The translations under genes and the position numbers were made by a program. DNA of 15,622 bases from Bacteroidales bacterium UBA4243 (lineage in GTDB: Bacteria > Bacteroidota > Bacteroidia > Bacteroidales > F082): NCBI GenBank assembly GCA_002396205.1, contig DGXB01000073.1, forward strand, positions 1 to 15,622. The letters are read 5' to 3'. The notes beneath the pieces are model-generated. The model did no database searches and had not been told where the DNA came from. It saw only the letters and a list, made by a program, of their open reading frames with translations. This document shows positions 1 through 5,505 of the stretch, piece after piece (within the stretch, counting starts at the first letter, position 1; every line of letters starts with the position of its first letter).

Positions 1-912
1 ATCACCGACATGTGCTCGATGTACTGCCGTCACTGCACGCGCCGTCGTTTTGCCGGCCAAACCGACAACGAATGTGGTCCCGACCGTATCGAGAAAGCCC
101 TCGAATACATCGAGAAGACCGAGAGCGTGCGCGACGTATTGCTCTCTGGTGGCGACGCCCTCATGGTGAGCGACAAGAAGTTGGAATACATCATCTCGCG
201 CTTGCGCCAGATCCCGCATGTGGAAATCGTCCGCTTGGGCACCCGTACCCCTGTGGTCTGCCCGCAACGTATCACGCCTGAACTCTGCGACATGCTGAAG
301 AAGTACCATCCGATTTGGATCAACACGCACTTCAACCACCCGAACGAGGTGACCGCTGAGTCGCGCCGTGCTTGCGAGATGCTGGCCAATGCCGGTATCC
401 CGTTGGGCAACCAGAGCGTGCTGCTCCGTGGCGTCAACGACTGCGTCCATGTGATGAAGAACCTCGTCCACGAGCTTGTCAAGATGCGCGTGCGCCCGTA
501 CTATATCTATCAGTGTGACCTCTCGATGGGCTTGGAGCACTTCCGCACGCCCGTCTCGAAAGGCATTGAGATCATCGAAGGACTGCGCGGCCACACCAGC
601 GGCTTCTGCATCCCGACTTTCGTCGTCGATGCTCCCGGTGGTGGCGGCAAGACCCCGGTCATGCCACAATACGTCATCTCACAGGCTCCTGGCAAGGTGG
701 TGTTGCGCAACTTCGAAGGCGTCATCACGACCTACACCGAGCCGACCGAGTACCACAGCGAGTGCAACTGCCCCGAGTGCCAGGCTGCCCGCGCCAAGGA
801 ACAGGTGGCTGCCGACAAGGCCGTTGACGGCGTGATTTCACTGCTCGAAGGCGAGAGGATGAACATCGAGCCGAAGGCTTTGAAGAGACACGAGAGAAAC
901 GCGAATAGATAA
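1..912 (+). CDS. kamA: L-lysine 2,3-aminomutase, 5'-truncated by window edge
   Basis: This enzyme converts L-lysine to L-beta-lysine, the first step of lysine fermentation, using radical SAM chemistry, PLP and an iron-sulfur cluster in the cytoplasm. The frame is open from base 1, so the N-terminal part (roughly 120 residues judging from the family) lies outside the window. The radical SAM motif CSMYCRHC (CX3CX2C) is at nt 13-36. The PLP lysine is in DAPGGGGKTP (Lys codon 649-651). The aspartate of YQCDLSMGLEHFRTP follows a cysteine in GVNDC (442-444) by 25 residues, the same spacing as Cys268 to Asp293 in the Clostridium subterminale enzyme. The C-terminal zinc motif CNCPEC (763-780) matches CXCXXC. 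Composition is GC-rich like the other core genes. It is followed by a palindrome and then by AT-rich accessory DNA that separates it from kamB. Related YodO/EpmB-type aminomutases are less likely given the linked kamBCDE genes. Confidence 0.95.
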   Translation: MTDMCSMYCRHCTRRRFAGQTDNECGPDRIEKALEYIEKTESVRDVLLSGGDALMVSDKKLEYIISRLRQIPHVEIVRLGTRTPVVCPQRITPELCDMLKKYHPIWINTHFNHPNEVTAESRRACEMLANAGIPLGNQSVLLRGVNDCVHVMKNLVHELVKMRVRPYYIYQCDLSMGLEHFRTPVSKGIEIIEGLRGHTSGFCIPTFVVDAPGGGGKTPVMPQYVISQAPGKVVLRNFEGVITTYTEPTEYHSECNCPECQAARAKEQVAADKAVDGVISLLEGERMNIEPKALKRHERNANR

Positions 913-928
913 TTAATTAAGGTGCAAC

Positions 929-959
929 TGTAGGGACGCGATTTGGTCGCGTCTCTACA
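929..959. repeat. 13-bp hairpin palindrome after kamA
   Basis: The left arm TGTAGGGACGCGA (929-941) pairs with TCGCGTCTCTACA (947-959) around a 5-nt loop, with a single G-T wobble. It sits 16 nt after the kamA stop. There is no T-tract, so it is a weak candidate for an intrinsic terminator. Its form (GTAGRGACGCGA plus inverse) resembles dispersed REP-like palindromes that I recall from Bacteroidota and cyanobacterial genomes. It could cap the kamA transcript or mark the edge of the inserted accessory DNA. Confidence 0.75.
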
Positions 960-981
960 ATTTGCCACCTTGAAGCAGAAT

Positions 982-1308
982 ATGGATTATTTTAGAGCCA
1001 ACATATTAAAAGAGAATAAATTAGCATTGGGTTCAGTTATTAAGGATTGTTTAATAACTGACACCCTAAATAGGAATGTGGGCTTTTATAGTGACAATAT
1101 GCTGAAAGAAAGCGTGTTGGTATTAGATTCAGTTGTAAAGAATTTCTTTATAACTGCCGAGAAAACCTCTGTAGTTCACAAAGAAGGAAAAATGCAAGTA
1201 TGTAAGGAATCCATACCAACTGCTTTAACTTGTGCAGAAATTGCACAGGTTCAAAAGGATGGCAAAATGAATCGTCAAACTGTCGCAAAATATGCGATAG
1301 TTCAATAA
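982..1308 (+). CDS. Possible 108-aa ORF made of repeated RhuM-like segments
   Basis: This ORF starts at ATG 982; a longer version would need a TTG start inside the upstream hairpin and is not credible. No clear ribosome binding site is visible. Its content is repetitive at the protein level: NILKENKL...SVIKDCLIT (residues 7-26) is echoed 32 residues later by NMLKESVL...SVVKNFFIT (39-58). Later come HKEGKM and QKDGKM, and TCAEIAQVQKDG. These pieces resemble the segment that follows the helix-turn-helix in RhuM-family proteins, and the ORF shares the frame of the RhuM gene downstream, separated by the stop at 1306-1308. It has no complete recognisable domain. I think it is more likely an array of variant coding segments that happens to be open than a translated protein. 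It is AT-rich compared with kamA and kamB. Confidence 0.35.
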   Translation: MDYFRANILKENKLALGSVIKDCLITDTLNRNVGFYSDNMLKESVLVLDSVVKNFFITAEKTSVVHKEGKMQVCKESIPTALTCAEIAQVQKDGKMNRQTVAKYAIVQ

Positions 1309-1342
1309 GGATGGCCTAGGGGAGAAGCAAAACGACTATTAA
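1000..1342 (+). repeat. Array of variant segments related to the RhuM post-HTH region
   Basis: About seven short units follow one another: NILKENKL (nt 1000), SVIKDCLI (1033), NMLKESVL (1096), SVVKNFFI (1129), SVVHKEGKM (1168), TCAEIAQVQKDG (1228) and TVAKYAIVQ (1279). The last one continues as KDGLGEKQNDY, read from 1307 after a one-base shift, and ends at a stop five bases before the RhuM ATG. The RhuM gene carries SNVHFLHIPFSDR at the matching place (codons 61-73). From memory, other RhuM proteins have versions like ATLKESLTVQ or TCAKIAQVQKEG there. The DNA of the units is diverged while the peptide pattern is kept. The array reading is my inference by eye. Confidence 0.5.
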
Positions 1343-1347
1343 AAGTA

Positions 1348-2193
1348 ATGGAAAAAGGAGAAATCATACTCTATCAACCTGACAACAGCATTGAGTTGGA
1401 AGTGCGCATCGAGGCCGAAACTGTTTGGCTTACGCAGGCGCAGATGGCTGAATTGTTTCAAAAGGATAGAACCGTTGTAACGCGGCACATCAATAATGTG
1501 TTTGCGGAAGGTGAACTTGACCAAGAAAGCAATGTGCATTTTTTGCACATTCCTTTTTCCGACCGTCCTGTAAAACTCTATAGCCTTGATGTCATCATTT
1601 CTGTTGGTTATCGTGTCAAGTCGCAGCGAGGTACCCAATTCAGGCGTTGGGCAAATCAGGTATTGAAAGAGTATCTGTTGAAAGGATATGCCTTTAACCA
1701 ACAACTGCTGCATCTTGAGGAGCGAATCGACAACCGACTTATAAAACATGAGCGACAAATCGATGAACTATCGGAAAAAGTTGATTTCTTTGTCCGTACT
1801 TCATTGCCACCCGTTGAAGGTGTTTTCTATGACGGTCAAATATTTGATGCCCATGTCTTTGCCTCCAATCTGATAAAGTCGGCGAAAAACAGTATCGTTC
1901 TGATTGACAACTACATTGATGAATCTGTGCTTGTGACGCTTTCGAAGCGGGAAAACAATGTATCGGCGAAGATTGTCACCAGAAGCATCTCCAACCAGTT
2001 CCAATTGGACTTGAACCGCCACAACAGCCAGTATCCTCAAATCGATGTGGAAGAAAGAACCGACATTCACGACAGATTCCTGATCATTGACGACACGGTT
2101 TATCATATCGGTGCTTCATTGAAAGATTTGGGGAAGAAATTGTTTGCTTTTTCGAAACTTGGGATTTTGCCCGAGGTTATTTATAAAATCTAA
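1348..2193 (+). CDS. RhuM-family DNA-binding protein with PLD-like C-terminus
   Basis: This 281-aa protein has the RhuM signature: ETVWLTQAQMAELFQKDRTVVTRHINNVF (about residues 24-52), a helix-turn-helix-like DNA-binding region, then GELDQ, a variable segment (61-78), and SLDVIISVGYRVKSQRGTQFR (79-99). A likely coiled-coil follows (about 117-150, rich in E, R, K and D). The C-terminal third reads like a phospholipase D-type fold, with SIVLIDNYID and HDRFLIID (HXRXXXXD, His241, Arg243, Asp248), then YHIGASLKDLG. Only one such motif is present, so activity would need a dimer or may be absent. RhuM proteins occur in genomic islands and prophages and their biochemical role is poorly known. The gene is AT-richer than kamA and kamB and sits between them on the same strand. 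It is preceded immediately by the variant array. The ATG at 1348 is the first start after the upstream stop; no strong Shine-Dalgarno is visible. Confidence 0.8.
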   Translation: MEKGEIILYQPDNSIELEVRIEAETVWLTQAQMAELFQKDRTVVTRHINNVFAEGELDQESNVHFLHIPFSDRPVKLYSLDVIISVGYRVKSQRGTQFRRWANQVLKEYLLKGYAFNQQLLHLEERIDNRLIKHERQIDELSEKVDFFVRTSLPPVEGVFYDGQIFDAHVFASNLIKSAKNSIVLIDNYIDESVLVTLSKRENNVSAKIVTRSISNQFQLDLNRHNSQYPQIDVEERTDIHDRFLIIDDTVYHIGASLKDLGKKLFAFSKLGILPEVIYKI

Positions 2194-2198
2194 AATCT

Positions 2199-3245
2199 AT
2201 GTCCTTCATCAACGAAATATTGAAATACGACAGCCTCTCGATCGTCGGGTTGCAGAAGAACACGGGGAAGACCGTCAGTCTGAACTATGTGCTCGACCGC
2301 CTGCCCGTCGACCGGAAGCGCATTGCCGTGACTTCAATAGGCATTGATGGAGAGACCACCGATCAGGTGACGCGCACCCAGAAGCCGGAGATCTATCTGC
2401 GTCAAGGCATGTATTTCGGCACCTCCGAGACGCATTACCGCCAGAAACGCATCGTCTCCGAACTCATCGATGTGAGCGACGAGAACACCTCGTTGGGTCG
2501 TGTGGTGACGGCCAAAGCCTTGACAGGGGGCAAGATTCTCCTGTCGGGACCTTCGTCGGCCAGCGGATTGAAGCGCTGGATGAAAGACATGCACCGCGTG
2601 GGCATCGAACTCGTCATCATCGACGGGGCCTTGTCGCGGATGAGCCTTGCTTCGCCCGCCGTGAGCCAGAGCATGATACTCGCCACGGGCGCGGCCTATT
2701 CGACCAATATGAACACCTTGGTGCAACAAACCAAGTTCGTGGTGGACCTCATCAACATCGAACTCAGCAGCGACGACAACCTCAAACTGCTGATGCCCAT
2801 CGAGAAAGGCGTGTGGTACATCGACGACGAAGGCGCGTTGCACGAATTGAGCAACATCTCCTCGCTGTCGCAGGACTTCCGCTTCGAGGGCATGGACCGC
2901 TGCAAGACGCTTTATGTAGCGGGTGCCTTGGTGGACGGATTCCTCGAAAAGGTGAGGAAGAACCCGAAACTGAAGACCACCGAATTGGTGGTGCGCGACT
3001 TCACGAAGATTTTCGTCAGTCCGCAACAGTACAGAATGTTTTTGAAGACTGGTGGCACGCTTAGAGTGCTGCAAAAGAGCAAGTTGATCGCCGTGACGGT
3101 GAACCCGACCTCGCCCTTAGGCGTGACCTTGGATTCCGACACGCTTTGCGCCCGACTTTCGGAGGCGATACAACTGCCGGTTTATGATTTAATGAAAGAC
3201 CATAATGCTGCAAGCGAGACGCTTGCGAACCCAGTATGCAATTGA
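2199..3245 (+). CDS. kamB: KamB, lysine 5,6-aminomutase reactivase subunit (P-loop protein)
   Basis: This 348-aa cytoplasmic protein is recognised mainly by context, being paired with the MutS-like kamC upstream of kamDE as in known lysine clusters. Near the N-terminus it has a P-loop, GLQKNTGKT (residues 17-25), of the deviant KNxGKT kind with five rather than four residues between the glycines. VGIELVIIDGAL (about residues 133-144) could be a Walker B strand. I recall the KamB/KamC pair being assigned as the reactivase that replaces damaged cobalamin or restores 5,6-aminomutase activity with ATP; treat that as family knowledge. It overlaps kamC by 10 nt, implying translational coupling and a shared complex. 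The composition is GC-rich, typical of the core operon. The start at 2199 follows directly on an AAAATCTAAAATCT leader. Confidence 0.8.
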   Translation: MSFINEILKYDSLSIVGLQKNTGKTVSLNYVLDRLPVDRKRIAVTSIGIDGETTDQVTRTQKPEIYLRQGMYFGTSETHYRQKRIVSELIDVSDENTSLGRVVTAKALTGGKILLSGPSSASGLKRWMKDMHRVGIELVIIDGALSRMSLASPAVSQSMILATGAAYSTNMNTLVQQTKFVVDLINIELSSDDNLKLLMPIEKGVWYIDDEGALHELSNISSLSQDFRFEGMDRCKTLYVAGALVDGFLEKVRKNPKLKTTELVVRDFTKIFVSPQQYRMFLKTGGTLRVLQKSKLIAVTVNPTSPLGVTLDSDTLCARLSEAIQLPVYDLMKDHNAASETLANPVCN

Positions 3246-4699
3246 GAGACCACATAGAATCACCTTGCGGCCTGCGTTTCATGTTCGAGCAACTCGAACT
3301 GCAAGCAGGCTATACGCGTCGTTGGCTGCTCGACCAGCCGATGATGCGGACAGGGGAGGAGATTGCCCAAACCTACGCCGTGCTGCATCGGTTTGTGGAG
3401 TTCATCGTGCAGACCGACACACCTTATATTAATACACTTCAGTTCCGCCTGCAAGGGCTGAAGGACATCCGCACAACCATCAAGAACCTGAGTCAAAATG
3501 CGGTGCTCGACGACATTGAGCTCTTCGAGGTAAAGCACTTGGCGATTTTGGCCGTCGATGTGGCGGAACGCCTAAGGAACCACGGCTTGGATGATGCCGT
3601 CGCAATCCCTGACCTCAATGAGGTCATCACCATCCTCGACCCCGACGGACTGAAGATGGCGACGTTCTATGTGTATGACTCTTATTGCCAGGAACTGAGA
3701 GACTTACGCTCGCAGATGCGCCAGCATCCAGAGCAGCAGGAAGAGCTGTTGGTGGAAGCCGCCGAGATTGAAGAAGGCGTGCGTCGCGACCTGAGCAAGC
3801 AGTTGCATCCTTTTGCGAAGGCGTTGGAAGCCGCGCAAGTGGCCTTGGCGAAGATTGACCTCAATTTGGCGAAGGCCTTGCAGATGAATCAGTTGGGATT
3901 GTGTTTCCCGAGCATTTCCAACAACGACGTGACACGTTACGAAGGCATGTTCCACCCGCAGGTGAAGGATGCCCTCGAAAAGACGAAGAAGCAATTCCAG
4001 CCTGTGACCTTGGAGTTCGGGCTGAAACCGACGCTGATCACGGGAGCCAACATGGGAGGCAAGACCGTGGTTTTGAAGACCTTGACGCTGTGTCAATACC
4101 TGTTCCAATACGGTTTTGGCATTCCGGCCCAATCAGCCGAGATAGCCGTTAAGGACGAAATTTACTTCTGCATTGGCGACGAGCAGTCCATCGAGAAGGG
4201 GCTGTCGTCGTTTGCCGCAGAGATGAAGAACATCGATGCCGTCATCAAGGCATCGCGTGGCGACAAGAAGATAGTGGCGTTGATTGACGAGCCGGCGCGC
4301 ACCACCAATCCCACCGAGGGGACGGCCCTGGTCTCCGCCTTGGTGAAGGTGCTGGCCGACAAGCGTTTGAGCCTCGTCATGACCACGCATTACGATATAG
4401 AGCCGACCGACGCCCATTGCCTGCGGGTGAAGGGCTTCGAGAACGGCACGATGAACTACGAACTCGTGGAGGTGCAAGACGGCGAAGTGCCGCACGAGGC
4501 GCTGAATATCGCCGAGAGTTTGGGGATTGACAAGGAGTGGATTGAGACGGCGAGAGAGTTTTTAAATATGCCGAATTCGCCACAATTAAAAACCCCCTCG
4601 AATTCGAGGGGGTTAAATCCAAAGTGGTCAAATTCGACCACTTTGGGCAGGGGGTCGAATTCGACCCCCTCTAGAAAAGAGAAAGGAGAATCGGTATGA
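3236..4699 (+). CDS. kamC: KamC, MutS-like ATPase, 5,6-aminomutase reactivase
   Basis: This 487-aa protein has the ABC-type ATPase domain of MutS without the N-terminal mismatch-recognition domain. Walker A is GANMGGKT (270-277), Walker B is VALIDEPART (Asp351, Glu352), and the switch histidine is in MTTHYD (His385). Residues about 40-250 form the helical core/lever region. Linked to kamB and kamDE, it is expected to work in reactivation of the B12-dependent aminomutase, not in DNA repair. The natural end of the fold seems to be near EWIETAREFLN (about residue 444). The last roughly 43 residues (from MPNSP) are low-complexity, rich in N, S, T and P, and encoded by the palindrome array 4591-4670, so they look acquired. 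The stop overlaps the KilA-N start (ATGA at 4696-4699). The start at 3236 overlaps kamB by 10 nt. Confidence 0.88.
   Translation: MQLRDHIESPCGLRFMFEQLELQAGYTRRWLLDQPMMRTGEEIAQTYAVLHRFVEFIVQTDTPYINTLQFRLQGLKDIRTTIKNLSQNAVLDDIELFEVKHLAILAVDVAERLRNHGLDDAVAIPDLNEVITILDPDGLKMATFYVYDSYCQELRDLRSQMRQHPEQQEELLVEAAEIEEGVRRDLSKQLHPFAKALEAAQVALAKIDLNLAKALQMNQLGLCFPSISNNDVTRYEGMFHPQVKDALEKTKKQFQPVTLEFGLKPTLITGANMGGKTVVLKTLTLCQYLFQYGFGIPAQSAEIAVKDEIYFCIGDEQSIEKGLSSFAAEMKNIDAVIKASRGDKKIVALIDEPARTTNPTEGTALVSALVKVLADKRLSLVMTTHYDIEPTDAHCLRVKGFENGTMNYELVEVQDGEVPHEALNIAESLGIDKEWIETAREFLNMPNSPQLKTPSNSRGLNPKWSNSTTLGRGSNSTPSRKEKGESV
4591..4614. repeat. Palindrome 1 of KilA-N upstream array
   Basis: This is a perfect 24-bp palindrome, CCCCCTCGAATTCGAGGGGG flanked by AA and TT. 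In the KilA-N frame it reads NPLEFEGV, a plausible alternative for the NPNFRGVEFDPL stretch inside the KilA-N gene. It lies inside the kamC coding tail. The perfect stem could form a strong RNA hairpin, but no T-tract follows on the + strand. On the minus strand it would be followed by TTTTTAATT, though nothing is known to be transcribed there. Confidence 0.9.
4619..4646. repeat. Palindrome 2 of KilA-N upstream array
   Basis: This is a 28-nt palindrome with one mismatched pair (4630 against 4635): CCAAAGTGGTC, then AAATTC, then GACCACTTTGG with the outer bases pairing fully. In the KilA-N frame it reads KVVKFDHFG, another version of the VEFD-type motif. It is separated by only 4 nt from palindrome 1 and 2 nt from palindrome 3. 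Confidence 0.88.
4649..4670. repeat. Palindrome 3 of KilA-N upstream array, identical to a gene segment
   Basis: This is a perfect 22-bp palindrome with core GGGGGTCGAATTCGACCCCC. In the KilA-N frame it reads GVEFDPL followed by a TAG stop at 4672-4674, then the KilA-N ribosome binding site. The 21 nt at 4650-4670 recur exactly at 4890-4910 inside the KilA-N gene, 240 nt downstream and in the same frame. Confidence 0.92.
4683..4688 (+). promoter_or_regulatory. Shine-Dalgarno site of the KilA-N gene
   Basis: AAGGAG is placed 7 nt before the ATG at 4696. It supports that start and contrasts with most core genes here, which have only A-rich leaders. The site lies inside the last codons of kamC. 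Confidence 0.7.
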
Positions 4700-5505
4700 C
4701 GCAGATACTTGTAAAAGATACGAAAATAAAGACCATCAAAGTCAATGGGATGGATTACATTTGCATTACCGATATTGCCAAACAAAGAAATCCAATCGAA
4801 CCTAAAGATGTGGTTAAGAACTGGTTGCGTTCAAAGAATACCATTGAATATTTAGGTCTTTGGGAAATGCTGAACAACCCGAATTTTAGGGGGGTCGAAT
4901 TCGACCCCCTGCTGAAGCAGGCAGGCAGTAATGCATTCACAATGAGCCCATCAAGATGGATTGAATTGACTAATGCAATCGGTTTGGTTAGCAAAAGTGG
5001 ATCTTTGGCAGGCACTTATGCCCAAAGGGACATTGCTTTCAAATTCGCCAGTTGGGTTTCTGTGGAGTTTGAACTCTATTTGGTCAAGGAATTCCAACGC
5101 TTAAAAGAAGAAGAACAAAAGCAACTCGGTTGGTCGGTGAAGCGTGAGTTGGCAAAGATAAACTACCATATCCACACGGATGCCATAAAAGAGAATCTTA
5201 TTCCAGAAGAGATTGACCGTTATCATTCCTCCTTGATTTACGCCAATGAAGCCGATGTGCTGAATGTGGCTTTGTTTGGCATGACGGCGAAGGAATGGCG
5301 CGATGCCAACCCCGACTTGAAGGGCAACATCCGCGACTATGCGAACATCAACCAACTGATTTGCCTCTCGAATATGGAAAACCTGAACGCGGTCTTTATT
5401 AATAAAGGTATGCCGCAACGCGATAGACTGATTGAACTGAACAAAATCGCCATCCAACAAATGAAGGTGCTGGAAGGCGTGGAAGAAAGGAGGATGCTGA
5501 AATGA
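4696..5505 (+). CDS. KilA-N domain DNA-binding protein
   Basis: This 269-aa protein begins with a KilA-N domain (about residues 5-110): YICITDIAKQRN, VVKNWLRSKNTIEYLGLWEMLNNPNF, then GVEFDPLLKQAGSNAF (66-81), SPSRWIELTNAIGLVSKSG, GTYAQRDIAFKFASWVSVEFELYLVKEFQRLKEEE. The C-terminal half (about 137-269) is helical and carries EADVLNVALFGMTAKEWRDANPDLKGNIRDYA, seen in the longer Bacteroidota relatives. KilA-N domains occur in phage antirepressors and large-DNA-virus proteins and bind DNA, so a regulatory or mobile-element role is likely. The target is unknown. A 20-bp palindrome at 4890-4909 encodes VEFD and matches the hairpins upstream. The gene overlaps kamC (ATGA) and the next gene (ATGA), so it is probably translated from the kam transcript. 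It is AT-richer than kamC and kamD. Confidence 0.85.
   Translation: MTQILVKDTKIKTIKVNGMDYICITDIAKQRNPIEPKDVVKNWLRSKNTIEYLGLWEMLNNPNFRGVEFDPLLKQAGSNAFTMSPSRWIELTNAIGLVSKSGSLAGTYAQRDIAFKFASWVSVEFELYLVKEFQRLKEEEQKQLGWSVKRELAKINYHIHTDAIKENLIPEEIDRYHSSLIYANEADVLNVALFGMTAKEWRDANPDLKGNIRDYANINQLICLSNMENLNAVFINKGMPQRDRLIELNKIAIQQMKVLEGVEERRMLK
4890..4909. repeat. Palindrome within KilA-N coding sequence matching the upstream array
   Basis: GGGGGTCGAATTCGACCCCC is a perfect 20-bp palindrome. It covers codons for VEFDP (residues 67-71) and shares 21 nt with palindrome 3 (4650-4670). Because the palindrome is in codon phase (GTC GAA TTC GAC), both strands encode VEFD. Confidence 0.92.

Noticed and set aside
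943..981. TTG start extending the 108-aa ORF upstream
   Set aside because: The start would lie inside the palindrome loop with no ribosome binding site; ATG 982 is more sensible if the frame is translated at all.
1000..1342. The RhuM-side array as a CRISPR array
   Set aside because: No identical direct repeats and no regular spacers; similarity is at the peptide level.
2334..3074. Minus-strand open frame opposite kamB
   Set aside because: Antisense shadow of kamB with no domain signature.
4591..4670. The tandem palindromes as intrinsic terminators
   Set aside because: No T-tract follows on the + strand, the region is within the kamC frame and the next gene is translationally coupled. Attenuation remains possible but unsupported.
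4456..4785. Minus-strand open frame containing repeated VEFD peptides
   Set aside because: The repeats arise because the palindromes read the same on both strands; the rest is antisense of kamC and KilA-N. Kept only as an observation about the array.
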